Of a DNA stretch of 64,000 nt, positions 1-8,134 are shown piece by piece. The translations under genes and the position numbers were made by a program. The notes beneath the pieces were generated by a model. It was not told where the DNA came from. It searched no databases and saw only the letters and a list, made by a program, of their open reading frames with translations. The stretch's first letter is position 1, and the number at the start of each line of letters is the position of its first letter. Source of the stretch: Trinickia terrae (GTDB lineage: Bacteria > Pseudomonadota > Gammaproteobacteria > Burkholderiales > Burkholderiaceae); NCBI RefSeq assembly GCF_005144415.1, contig NZ_SWJE01000013.1, positions 62,001-126,000 of the forward strand. The letters are read 5' to 3'.

Positions 1-190
1 CTGCATGTCGCAAGCGCACCATGCGCGAACGGCCGCTCGCGCCGTCGAGCGCACGAATGACCTCAGTCTGCGCCGCCCGCAGTTCGTCGATCGAGCGATA
101 CCGCACGCGACGATCGGCGTACTGCACCTCCATCTCGCCCTTCGCGATCGCCGACTGGATGCGCTCCAGATCCTGTTTTGTGTATGCCAT
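1..190 (-). CDS. gpW-like phage head-tail joining protein (partial)
   Basis: Only the first 63 codons are inside the window. The protein begins MAYTKQDLERIQ and continues with a charged helix, a short strand with the segment VQYADRRVRYRS, and a second helix starting DELRAAQTEV. This helix-hairpin-helix layout, small size and position directly after the large terminase match the gpW family of lambda, which closes the capsid portal and joins the tail. GAGGGA lies upstream of the ATG at 188-190. Only 13 bases separate it from the terminase stop, so it belongs to the leftward late operon. Identity rests on pattern and position. Confidence 0.7.
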   Translation of the reverse strand, partial: MAYTKQDLERIQSAIAKGEMEVQYADRRVRYRSIDELRAAQTEVIRALDGASGRSRMVRLRHA

Positions 191-203
191 GCGATTCCCT
201 CGT

Positions 204-2324
204 TTAGCGGCGCTTCAGGTACGTCGAGCGTCCGACTCGCCGGCCCTGAATGCGCGAAACCCCGCTCGGGGGCGGGGTTCCAATTGGTTTCGCGCCCGGC
301 TGCACCGGCTCGGTCGTCGGCGGTGGATCGACATCCGTCTGCACAGCCGGCAACGTGTCGACCGGCAACGCTAACGGCAGCGCTTCGAGTATCGGGACAG
401 CTTCGAACAGCGACGCCTGCGACACGCGCACCTGCTCGACGCGCCAGTGCGCCTCGGTCATCAAGTGCGTTTTGACGCTACGCGCCGCGTGCAGCGCGTA
501 GACCTCGCAGTCGAGCGCTTCGTTACGGCCGCCCGCCTTCTTCTGCCAGACGCGTTTCGTGCCAATCCGGCCCGGCACCTTGACCTCCGCCGTCACCTGC
601 GCGAGATAGTCGGAACGCACACCGACGTACCAGTGCATGCGCCCCGGTCCGTCGCCGTCGAGCTTGAGCCGGTTGTCGAGGATCAGGTCTTTTGCCTTGC
701 TGACCCCAACCATGTACGGGCGCAGACCGTACTTTGCTGCCTTGCTGTTGTTGCGCGTCGAATCGACCGACGCCTTCGGTACGCTGAAAATCTCCGCATT
801 GACCTCCGTGCTGCCCTTGATCGCCAGCACGTTCAGCCCGGCCCGCTGCGCAGCCCGCACATATTTGTATACGGCGTCCGACGTCGAGCCGTCCGACGAG
901 TCGATCGACGTCGCCCGAACACGCAACATGCCGCCGGTCTCGTGCCGGTAGCCATGTGTCACCAACGCGGTCAACGCGCCCCATACGCCGCCCGACAGCG
1001 CGTCGGCCTCCTGATGCAGCACATTGCCGTGGATCTCGTCCCACGCAACGAGCCAGCTTTCCTCGCCGCGTCCCCACGCACGCAGGATGATCGCGAGCCG
1101 GTCGTGCTGCACGTCGACACCGAGCGTCAGCAACAAACCGCCGGCCGGCACCATGAACGCGGCATACGGCATCGCACGTTCGGCCAGCACGTCCAGTTCA
1201 GGCAGATCGCTCTTGTACTTGTACGGCCGCCCCTGCGAGTTGTTCACGAACGAACGCATCTTCGTGTCGTCGCCCTCGCGCAGCGCCTTCTCGGCTGTCA
1301 GCCACTTCTTGACCAGCTCCGCCATGCGCGAGCCGGGGAACGGCGACACCAGCTCATTCAACCGGAAGCCGGCGACGCCGTGAAACGACGCCGTCGCAAC
1401 CCATCGACCGTGCCGGACCGCACGCACGCGCGCCGAGTCGTCCCACAACGAGCCGCAATGTGGGCACGTATAGCGGGCCGAATCCGGCCGCGCCCGGCCG
1501 AACACCTCGTGCGCAACCTCTGCGTCCTCGCTCCAGGTCACGTTCTCCCACGCCAGCTCATGCTCGTCGGCACAATCGGGGCACGGAACCAGATAGATAC
1601 GCTGATCCGATGTCAGGTACGCCTGCTGAATGCGCGAGAAACCATCGACGGTCGGCGTGCCCCCGAAAATGACTTTGCGCCGGCTGTCCGAATAGCTCTT
1701 GTTCCGCTCCTCCAGCAGCGTGATCGAATCGCCCTGCTCGCGCACGTTCGTGTTCGCGTCATCCGGCTCTTCGACCGCGACGACCGGGGCCGGTGTCGAC
1801 TTCACGTCGTCCGGTGCGTTCGACGTGATGAACTTCAGAAAGCCGCGCGGGAACGTTTTGTGATCCCACAGGTTGTTCTTGTCGCGCGCAGCATGCACGG
1901 GCAATATCGCCGACAGGCGAGGCGTTACCTCGACCATTGGCTCGAATTTCTCGATGTTGAACTTCTTCGCCGACTTCTCTTTCGCGAACATGACGATCAT
2001 CGGACACGGGTCGACGTCGATCCGCTTGCCGATGTAGTTCAGCAGCACGCCGTCCGTCCACGCGACCTGCGCCGACTTCATACACACGACCTTCTGCACG
2101 GTCGGATCGTCGAGCGCATCGTGCATGCCGAACACCCACGGCGTGATGTTCGGGTTATAGCGGCCCGGCGCCGCCGTCGCCTTCGCGCTCATCCGCCGAT
2201 GCTTGCGCGCCCATTCCGTCGTCCCGATCCGCTCGGGCGGATGCAGAAGCTGCGCGATCCGGTGAATCACCGCCCGGACCGTCTGCGTCGTATTCAGAAA
2301 GCTGCTGAAGGCATCCATAGACAT
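204..2324 (-). CDS. Phage terminase large subunit (gpA type)
   Basis: A 706-residue protein of the lambda gpA type, the ATP-driven DNA packaging motor and cos nuclease. The N-terminal signature TTEWARKHRRMS is followed by a Walker-A-like segment KSAQVAWT (about 83-90) and a Walker-B-like segment VVAVEEPDD (about 181-189). Two cysteine pairs, CPDC (about 248-251) and a later CPHC, form a probable zinc knuckle. The segment LGVDVQHDRL is typical of the C-terminal nuclease domain. The tail is proline-rich. The ATG lies inside the small-subunit gene; the overlap is 170 bases in another frame. An upstream start is needed because the conserved N-terminus begins close to this ATG. Confidence 0.93.
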   Translation of the reverse strand: MSMDAFSSFLNTTQTVRAVIHRIAQLLHPPERIGTTEWARKHRRMSAKATAAPGRYNPNITPWVFGMHDALDDPTVQKVVCMKSAQVAWTDGVLLNYIGKRIDVDPCPMIVMFAKEKSAKKFNIEKFEPMVEVTPRLSAILPVHAARDKNNLWDHKTFPRGFLKFITSNAPDDVKSTPAPVVAVEEPDDANTNVREQGDSITLLEERNKSYSDSRRKVIFGGTPTVDGFSRIQQAYLTSDQRIYLVPCPDCADEHELAWENVTWSEDAEVAHEVFGRARPDSARYTCPHCGSLWDDSARVRAVRHGRWVATASFHGVAGFRLNELVSPFPGSRMAELVKKWLTAEKALREGDDTKMRSFVNNSQGRPYKYKSDLPELDVLAERAMPYAAFMVPAGGLLLTLGVDVQHDRLAIILRAWGRGEESWLVAWDEIHGNVLHQEADALSGGVWGALTALVTHGYRHETGGMLRVRATSIDSSDGSTSDAVYKYVRAAQRAGLNVLAIKGSTEVNAEIFSVPKASVDSTRNNSKAAKYGLRPYMVGVSKAKDLILDNRLKLDGDGPGRMHWYVGVRSDYLAQVTAEVKVPGRIGTKRVWQKKAGGRNEALDCEVYALHAARSVKTHLMTEAHWRVEQVRVSQASLFEAVPILEALPLALPVDTLPAVQTDVDPPPTTEPVQPGAKPIGTPPPSGVSRIQGRRVGRSTYLKRR

Positions 2325-2724
2325 GCTCGTTCAACCATTCGACGTCGACCTCGACGCCGTATAGCGTGCGTAGCTCCTGCACCAGCTTGTCGGGCAGCGC
2401 TAGCAATTCCGTTTGAAATGCGCCGACCATCTGGCCGTACGCCTGTTCGAGTTGCGCTGCGTTGACGAGCTGCCCCTTCCTCTCGGCCAACGTCAGCAGC
2501 TTGATTTCGCGATCGACGCGTTCGGTCATCGCACGCTCGGCAACGAGATCGATGCCGGTCTCGCTCGCGCGGCCCGCCGCGATCTCGCGCAAGTGCCGGA
2601 TGTACTCGATACGCACCTCGTCCATCGACACCGCTTTGTAGTCGAGCCGAACCTTGTCTACGAACCGCGAAACGGCGGACTGGTCAAGGTCGAGATGCTC
2701 GGCGATCTGTTGTTGAGTGGGCAT
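2155..2724 (-). CDS. Phage terminase small subunit
   Basis: A 189-residue protein that begins with a helix-turn-helix, TQQQIAEHLDLDQSAVSRFV (about 3-22), as expected for a small terminase subunit that recognises the packaging site. A long helical middle follows (RAMTERVDREIKLLTLAERK), which probably mediates assembly. It lies directly upstream of the large subunit. A G-rich ribosome site (GGGGG) precedes the ATG by about eight bases. The last 56 or so codons overlap the start of the large subunit in another frame and encode a low-complexity Asp/Arg/Gly/Ala tail, which may have been shaped by the overlap. The function comes from the domain and the gene order. Confidence 0.85.
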   Translation of the reverse strand: MPTQQQIAEHLDLDQSAVSRFVDKVRLDYKAVSMDEVRIEYIRHLREIAAGRASETGIDLVAERAMTERVDREIKLLTLAERKGQLVNAAQLEQAYGQMVGAFQTELLALPDKLVQELRTLYGVEVDVEWLNEHVYGCLQQLSEYDADGPGGDSPDRAASASARADRDDGMGAQASADEREGDGGAGPL

Positions 2725-2895
2725 GAATATGACCCCCTATGGTCGCTCGCCAGTAGAGAAAAGACGCGGGTACGAGCCCCCGCGCGTCGGGCCGGCTGTA
2801 GGGTCCCCAGCCGATCGAATTGGCAACGCCCGATGCATGCGAATCATGCCGAATGCGATTTGCTTCCGAAATGCGCGTGCTTCCTGCAAATGACA

Positions 2896-2924
2896 TTGAA
2901 ACGAGGACAACGTATTCCTAAGAT
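2896..2924 (+). promoter_or_regulatory. Sigma-70-type promoter of the moron gene
   Basis: TTGAAA (2896-2901) and TAAGAT (2919-2924) are separated by exactly 17 bases and point rightward, against the late operon. Just downstream lie alternating GTCGTT and AACGAC words (2930-2935, 2941-2946, 2949-2954, 2984-2989). They form two overlapping palindromes that could be an operator. Read from sequence only. Confidence 0.6.
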
Positions 2925-3001
2925 GTATTGTCGTTGCATAAACGACGTGTCGTTTCCTCAGTTACGAGCATCGAACGAATTAAGTCGTTAAGGAGACCAC
3001 T

Positions 3002-3235
3002 ATGGCCTACTACAAGTACGGGAATTTCCTGACCCAGGAGCAAGGTCAAGAATTCGACACAATTCATCACCCAGGCGCCCAAACCCCGCACTCAGGGATA
3101 TATCGGTGCGAAGTATGCGGCGGTAGCGTCGTGTCAACCCTTGGCAACCCACTTCCTCCACAGGGTCATCATCCACACAACCCAGGGCTCGGACCTATTC
3201 AGTGGCGACTTGTTACAAAGGCGCATTGGAGATGA
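3002..3235 (+). CDS. Small Cys/His-rich protein, probable moron gene
   Basis: A 77-residue protein beginning MAYYKYGNFLTQ. The middle holds CEVCGG (one CxxC pair) and HHPHN, which together could bind a metal. A short C-terminal strand, IQWRLV, follows. I recall very similar small proteins of unknown function in many Gram-negative genomes, sometimes labelled protein L, but I do not assert a family. AAGGAG (2990-2995) lies six bases before the ATG. The gene is opposite to the surrounding late genes and has its own promoter and a downstream hairpin. That is the layout of a moron, an accessory gene carried by a phage and expressed in the lysogen. Confidence 0.75.
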   Translation: MAYYKYGNFLTQEQGQEFDTIHHPGAQTPHSGIYRCEVCGGSVVSTLGNPLPPQGHHPHNPGLGPIQWRLVTKAHWR

Positions 3236-3305
3236 AACCGTGTAGCTCGGCTCAACATCGCAACCGATCGTGACAAGAGCCTCTGCCTTTTAAATCACCC
3301 CAATG

Positions 3306-3351
3306 CAAAAAGCCCTGAGAGCTTCCGCACCCAGGGCTTCGAATTTATTTT
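3306..3351. terminator. Intrinsic terminator between Q-like gene and terminase
   Basis: AAGCCCTG (3310-3317) and CAGGGCTT (3332-3339) form an 8-bp stem with a 14-base loop. Read leftward the stem is followed by a T run, and read rightward by a T-rich tract. It can therefore end the moron transcript. It could also be the leftward block that a Q-like antiterminator must overcome before terminase expression. Confidence 0.65.
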
Positions 3352-3508
3352 GTAGGGACGAACACCCCCACACGACCTAACGGGCTCCACTATGTATTCT
3401 TATGTCCCGAGAGGTTTGCACGACTAACGCGCGGTGCCAGCGAATATCCAGTGATACGGTAAAGGATGTGAGCAGTTTAAGCGATCCGCTATTGGAATGG
3501 AAGTCATT

Positions 3509-4096
3509 TCATTCTCTTAACTGTCGGCGCATTGTATCGGACACCGATCCATTCACATGATCGAGCAGCGCGTGCATATCGTGGTAACGACGCACCCAGT
3601 GCCGTCGATATTCGACGAGCGGAATGCCGAGCGCATGCGCACGTACTGCTTCGTCAATCGGACGCTTACCCGAGCCAGAGCAATCCGGGCAGATGTATCG
3701 ACCATCCCGACGCACGACACCGCGCCCTTCGCAACGCACACATTGATCGTTGATCCACTCGTCCAGCAAGACGAACGCGAAGCGCTCGACGATGTCGACC
3801 TTCGCGCGCTCGATTTCGTATCCCGCGCGCTGATCTCGGCGTTCGTCGCGCTTCAAGCCCGTGAATCGACCACGCTTGAACCGGCCTGACGTCCGGATCA
3901 TCTGCGCCAACAGCAACGTAGCCCGGTGAATCGTCGCTCGCGTGGCGTCCTGCCCCGCCTTGATCCGGACCAGCAACCGACCGAGATCGTTTGCAAAGGC
4001 CAGTGCGCCCAAAGTAACTTTCGGATCGGCAATCGGGTCGGCGAACTGACCGCGAACGTTCATTGCAACTCCTGCCCGCTCCATCAAATCGATCAT
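3509..4096 (-). CDS. Q-like late antiterminator (CxxCxGxG zinc-finger protein)
   Basis: A 195-residue protein. An N-terminal helical part (TLGALAFANDLGRLL onward) is followed by a basic stretch. A zinc-finger pair then appears around 118-140, CVRCEGRG and CPDCSGSG, which is the DnaJ-like CxxCxGxG pattern seen in the phage-82-type antitermination family. The C-terminal helix is rich in Arg and His. AAGGAGAG precedes the ATG, which fixes this start. It follows the primase gene, and a terminator hairpin and the terminase genes lie downstream, the position expected for Q. No other zinc-finger function can be excluded from sequence alone. Confidence 0.6.
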   Translation of the reverse strand: MIDLMERAGVAMNVRGQFADPIADPKVTLGALAFANDLGRLLVRIKAGQDATRATIHRATLLLAQMIRTSGRFKRGRFTGLKRDERRDQRAGYEIERAKVDIVERFAFVLLDEWINDQCVRCEGRGVVRRDGRYICPDCSGSGKRPIDEAVRAHALGIPLVEYRRHWVRRYHDMHALLDHVNGSVSDTMRRQLRE

Positions 4097-4110
4097 GACT
4101 CTCTCCTTAA

Positions 4111-4250
4111 CGTCCTAATGTCCCAATGTCCCAAAGGAAAAGGCTTGCAGGCGCGCGCGCCTGCGACATGCGCCGCTCACGTCGCGCATGTCGCGCGCTC
4201 GCACCCGCACACGAAGCGGCGCCTTGAGACGTTGGGACATTGGGACGTCC
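4111..4250. repeat. Nested inverted repeats, candidate replication origin or structured RNA
   Basis: Three inverted repeats are nested here. The outer arms GTCCCAATGTCCCAA (4120-4134) and its complement (4232-4246) match perfectly over 15 bases, and each arm holds two copies of AATGTCCC or a close variant. Inside are a perfect 18-base palindrome (4147-4164) and GCGACATGCGC paired with GCGCATGTCGC (4163-4173 and 4184-4194). The tract lies between the primase-helicase and the Q-like gene and contains no credible gene. An origin with iterons is one reading; a terminator or processing element is another. Confidence 0.55.
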
Positions 4251-4310
4251 GCAGCGCGCCAAGGCTGGCGCAGCAGCGCGCCGAAAATGCCGACACAGCG
4301 CGCCAATACA

Positions 4311-6809
4311 TCACAGCGGACTATCGTCATCCCCCGCCGCAACCAGTACGCGCTCAGCTTCCGGCTCCCGCTCCTCGCGCATGTAGTACCAGCCGCGAGA
4401 ACCGGTCGACTCCCGCTTGCGCACCCAACCGAGGGACTTCAAAGCCTTGCCGATGCGGCGTTGCTCGGGCAGCGTCCATTTCGACGAATCGAGCTTCAGG
4501 ACATCGCGCAGGATCTCCTCCATCGTCGTCCGGTGCGCGTAGTCGAGCGCCTTCCCGATCACATCCTCGTACACATCGCCTTCGTAGCGCTCGGCCTGCT
4601 CAACCTCAAACAACGGCCGCTCGGCCTCGGTTACGTGCCATACGACACCCTCGCGGTACAGGTGCACGGCCTCAGCCCAAAGCTGATCCCGCACGCGCGC
4701 GATGCCGTCAATGTCAACAAGCCCGCCGCAGCGCAACGGCCAGTAACGTCGGTTGCCCGATTCGTCTTTCAGGTAAGCATCGAAGTTGACCGAGCCGGCG
4801 AACACGCATTGACGATGGACGTCCGTCGCACGCTTGCCGTAGAAGTTTCGGAATCGATCCGTCTCGGTTGCGAAGAAGCTCTTCGCGGCAGACGAGTCGG
4901 TCTTGTTAAGCGAGTCCAGTTCGGCCAGCTCGATGATCCACTTCCCGGCCATGACCGCGTACGTGTCTTTGTTGCCGATCTGGATCGGCGTGTCGGTGAA
5001 CCATTGCTTGCCCGCGAGAACCTTCAGCGCGGTCGATTTCCGCCAGCCCTGCCGGCCTTCGAGGATCAGCACGTTGTCGACCTTGCAGCCCGGCTCGACG
5101 ACGCGCGCGACGGCCGCGATCATCCACTTCATGAAGGCGAGTTGTACATACTCGCTGTCGTCGACGTGCAGGTATGTCCATGGCATCATCCGTACGCGCT
5201 CGACGCCGTCCCATTCGAGACCGTTCAGATACTCCCGCACGTCGTGAAAGTGGGTCGCGTCGGCAACAAGCAGCACGGCGCTCATGACAATGTCCGGCCG
5301 CACCGAGACCGCATACTTCTGCGATAACCAGAGCGTGCAGCGATAGTCGTCCATGTCCGTCCATTCGCCCGCGGCACCCTGCGGGAACGGCGGCGCCTTA
5401 CGCTTGACGACGCGCCCCGCGAAGTCGTCCTGCGCGATGATGCCCCGCCAAGCCTTGTGATTCGACAGGATCAGGTGGACGTTGCCGAGCGTCGGCAGCA
5501 GCGTACCCTTGTCGGACCGCGCGAGATCCCGCTCCCACGTGTACGCACCGTTCTCCGCTTCGTGGCCGTGCCACGGATCATCTCCTGCGGCAGCGGACGT
5601 TGCGGCCGGCGCGGGCCGCTCGGCAGGAACGTCGATCGCAGCCGGCCGGATTTCCTCGCTCGCTGGCGCGAGGACAGCCAAGATTGCCGACTGGATCTGT
5701 CGCTCGACGGCTGCAATCCCCTCCTCGACGTGCAGGTCGTTGAAGTCGGTCAGCTTGCGCTCCCCGCGATTCGCGAACATCGGATGCACGACGCTGACTC
5801 CGTCGACGACTGCTGCCGCTTCGTGCGCCCGTTTCAGCCCCGTGTTCTCGAATCGCTTCCGGCGCTGCGGCATCACGTCATTGCCGTACGTCACCTCGAC
5901 GTACACGACGCCGTTCTCGTCGATACGCTTGTGCGCTGCGACCATGTACCACGTGTTCTTCGCCTCGATCCGGACGGGCGGTGCTTCATAGACCAGATCG
6001 CCCTTGAATGCGAACTCCTCGGCGAGCCAGTCGCGCATGCGCGGCTCAATCTTCCAGTCATCGTCGGCACATATCAGCACATGAACATCGGGATATGCGG
6101 AGCGCAGATAGCGCACCATCGGCAAGATACCGCTGGCGTCAAAACAGACGCCAAATGCAAACGCTTCGCTCGTACCCATCCGGATCGATCGTCCGGTCGC
6201 GTAGCCTTCACCGACAAGCACGACTTGGTCATCTGAGCCGACATCACCGAGCAGATACGCTGCGCCCTTCTTCTCCATGCCTTTGTTGAAACGCTTCGCG
6301 CCATCGGGTGTGATCTTCTGCAGGCCGACGAGGCGAGCGCCATCGCAGTACTGGAACATTGGAACGAACATCGTTCCGTCCGCCTCGAACCGGACACCCT
6401 CCGGCGTGATCTGCTTACGCTCCAGGTATTCCGACGTGCCCTGCTCGCTCGCGCTTCCCCATTGACCCCGCGCACGATTAGCCGCCATTCGAGCTGCACG
6501 TGCGGCCCGCTCTGCCTCCTCGCGCTCCGCCGCTTCCTGACGACGTAGCGTCTCGGCGAGCACGTCATCGCTTGGACGTTCACCATTCCACTGGAACCGC
6601 TCAGTGCCGGGGTCATCCCCCGAGAAATGCCCATACGTGCCCGTGTAGCCGATGACTACGCCTTTGCTAAAAATCTCGCGCAGCTGATACCAGTATTTCT
6701 TGCGCGGCCCATAGCGGTGATGCTTGCCATTCGGGCGAGGATGTCCAGCGGGCAACTCCGGATGCCCCGCTGCCACGAGCTGCGCGCGAATCTGGTCTAG
6801 CGTTGACAT
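4311..6809 (-). CDS. Phage primase-helicase (Toprim plus VirE-type ATPase)
   Basis: An 832-residue two-part replication protein. A basic, helical N-terminus precedes a Toprim fold with GEGYATG (about 200-206) and ICADDD (about 246-251), the metal-binding acidic motifs of bacterial-type primases. A linker rich in Ala and Pro (about 385-415) leads to a VirE/D5-like ATPase domain with EGRQGWRKST (about 584-593) as its P-loop and IIELAELD further on. The C-terminal part holds a winged-helix-like segment (RRIGKALKSLGW). AAAGGAG lies upstream of the ATG. In the P-loop the residue before the catalytic Lys is Arg instead of Gly. The likely role is primer synthesis and unwinding at the phage origin. 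Confidence 0.88.
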   Translation of the reverse strand: MSTLDQIRAQLVAAGHPELPAGHPRPNGKHHRYGPRKKYWYQLREIFSKGVVIGYTGTYGHFSGDDPGTERFQWNGERPSDDVLAETLRRQEAAEREEAERAARAARMAANRARGQWGSASEQGTSEYLERKQITPEGVRFEADGTMFVPMFQYCDGARLVGLQKITPDGAKRFNKGMEKKGAAYLLGDVGSDDQVVLVGEGYATGRSIRMGTSEAFAFGVCFDASGILPMVRYLRSAYPDVHVLICADDDWKIEPRMRDWLAEEFAFKGDLVYEAPPVRIEAKNTWYMVAAHKRIDENGVVYVEVTYGNDVMPQRRKRFENTGLKRAHEAAAVVDGVSVVHPMFANRGERKLTDFNDLHVEEGIAAVERQIQSAILAVLAPASEEIRPAAIDVPAERPAPAATSAAAGDDPWHGHEAENGAYTWERDLARSDKGTLLPTLGNVHLILSNHKAWRGIIAQDDFAGRVVKRKAPPFPQGAAGEWTDMDDYRCTLWLSQKYAVSVRPDIVMSAVLLVADATHFHDVREYLNGLEWDGVERVRMMPWTYLHVDDSEYVQLAFMKWMIAAVARVVEPGCKVDNVLILEGRQGWRKSTALKVLAGKQWFTDTPIQIGNKDTYAVMAGKWIIELAELDSLNKTDSSAAKSFFATETDRFRNFYGKRATDVHRQCVFAGSVNFDAYLKDESGNRRYWPLRCGGLVDIDGIARVRDQLWAEAVHLYREGVVWHVTEAERPLFEVEQAERYEGDVYEDVIGKALDYAHRTTMEEILRDVLKLDSSKWTLPEQRRIGKALKSLGWVRKRESTGSRGWYYMREEREPEAERVLVAAGDDDSPL

Positions 6810-6955
6810 GCGGCCATTCTCCTTTCGAGGTCACGCTTGCGCAGGATCGAACGCCACGCAGCACGGCCAGCTCCGTACACATTGAGCCCAACCGTCAATC
6901 GACGCACCGTCGAATGACGGCGTCTCAACGCGGTACTTACGCTCGTTAAAGTCAC
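6797..6955 (-). CDS. Small basic phage protein, GTG start
   Basis: A 52-codon frame from GTG (6953-6955) to TAG that overlaps the primase start by 13 bases. GGGAG lies seven bases before the GTG. The product begins VTLTSVSTALRRRHSTVRR and is strongly basic, with eleven or more Arg, which suggests nucleic-acid binding, but no family is recognised. It fills the only gap between two co-directional genes with tight spacing, which supports its being real. The start codon overlaps a palindromic AAAGTCACTTT (6948-6958). Confidence 0.5.
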   Translation of the reverse strand: MTLTSVSTALRRRHSTVRRLTVGLNVYGAGRAAWRSILRKRDLERRMAACQR

Positions 6956-6967
6956 TTTGGTCTCCCG

Positions 6968-7351
6968 TTATTTCCCACGCAGACGCCGCCACTCGGACGC
7001 CATGAGATCGTCGAATGCGGCAAGATCGTCCGCGCAAAGTTGGTCGGAAAATTGATCGCGAAATGCATGTCGCTCCGCTTTCGTCGAAAGCGCTGCACAC
7101 AACCGCGCAGCACGCTCGACAAACAAACGCGTCCGCTCCGCTCGCATCGCTTCTGCGAGCAGCAAGGCAAGGCGATCAGGAAAAGCGGAAATGAGATCGG
7201 ACAGAAAGCGCCCAACGTCGCCAGGTGCGTGCTCAAGACGGTATGCAAGTGCTGTTGTTGCGCACGCGAGCCGTTGCTCGTACGAACAGCAAAGACCAAC
7301 CGCTTCGCGCTCCGTACGGCAACATCTCATGACGGTCTTGAACCTCAGCAT
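6968..7351 (-). CDS. Phage early protein of unknown function
   Basis: A 127-residue protein, rich in Ala, Leu and Arg and predicted helical throughout (for example RLALLLAEAMRAERTRLF and DDLAAFDDLMASEW). It has four cysteines near the N-terminus. The first ATG is immediately downstream of the CII-like stop. A second ATG at 7328-7330 is also possible, because only GAGG at poor spacing precedes either one. It is part of the leftward early operon between the CII-like regulator and the primase-helicase, so a replication-accessory role is plausible but unproven. I do not recognise the family. Confidence 0.6.
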   Translation of the reverse strand: MLRFKTVMRCCRTEREAVGLCCSYEQRLACATTALAYRLEHAPGDVGRFLSDLISAFPDRLALLLAEAMRAERTRLFVERAARLCAALSTKAERHAFRDQFSDQLCADDLAAFDDLMASEWRRLRGK

Positions 7352-7352
7352 G

Positions 7353-7880
7353 TCAGCGACGCCGGCGCGTTGCGAGATTCCGGGCCGCGTGAATCAAGCG
7401 CTGGAACAGCCGCTGCCCCTTGCGCCCGGTCGCGATGATGCGCTCCGCCTCCTGGTCATCGATTCGCGAATCATCCAACGCGCGCGTCACGTCATCAGCA
7501 ACGATGCCGACGTGCGTCTGAAGTTTGAGCGTCGTCGATATAAGCCTCATCGCCCCGGGTTCGTGCAACTCATCCTCGGCGCGATCATCAATGAGCTCCG
7601 CCACCAGCCCGAACCGAGCGTTCAACGCGTGTAATGCGTCAAGCGCGTAGCTCTCGCTATCGATCTTTTCCTGCATCCATTCGATCAACAGCTCGAACAT
7701 CTCCATCGATAACCTGCTGTCGCCCACGCCGCGCAACCGCAATCGCAGAGACTCCGGTGTAATTTGCTTGTCTCTCCGGACCGTCAGATAGTTAGCTGCA
7801 TCGGCAACGCCGCCCGGCGTGTTGCGGACGGACGTATAGAGCACGTCCAGCCATTCGGTACTGTTATATCGGCAGGTCAT
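7353..7880 (-). CDS. CII-family phage regulatory protein
   Basis: A 175-residue protein starting MTCRYNSTEWLDVLYTS. The pattern of an N-terminal helix, then TPGGVADAANYL, then a second helix carrying ITPESLRLRLRG and a Met/Leu-rich helix (MEMFELLIEWMQ) matches the phage regulatory CII family (CP76 type), a DNA-binding regulator of the lysis-lysogeny choice. The start at 7878-7880 is chosen because GGGGAG lies five bases upstream; a longer reading frame to 7949 has no such site. It lies downstream of the cro-like gene in the leftward transcript, as cII does in lambda. An imperfect AAAGTAACTT palindrome lies just upstream (7892-7902). Confidence 0.72.
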   Translation of the reverse strand: MTCRYNSTEWLDVLYTSVRNTPGGVADAANYLTVRRDKQITPESLRLRLRGVGDSRLSMEMFELLIEWMQEKIDSESYALDALHALNARFGLVAELIDDRAEDELHEPGAMRLISTTLKLQTHVGIVADDVTRALDDSRIDDQEAERIIATGRKGQRLFQRLIHAARNLATRRRR

Positions 7881-8134
7881 TAAGTCTCCCCAAAGTAACT
7901 TGAACTCAATCAGTGCTCGCCAGAGTCGACAGTCACAGCAACGCCTCACGACCTAGCGTCTTCGCTGGTCATATCGGGCTTTTGGGTGGCGGTAGTTTTC
8001 ATCCTGTAGCGAAACACTTTTTGCGATTAGAATTTCCCCAATAGTTATGCTGTTAATGAGATGTAGAACTAATCTATTTACACAATGCAAACTCCGACAA
8101 AACGTTTGTGACCCGTACATGTGAGGACGTATCC

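Noticed and set aside
447-2465. 672-codon open frame antisense to the terminase genes
   Set aside because: It is rich in Arg and His with no recognisable domain, and spans two real genes on the other strand.
2684-2896. 70-codon leftward frame upstream of terminase
   Set aside because: It overlaps the small-terminase start out of frame and covers the moron promoter; the composition is not protein-like.
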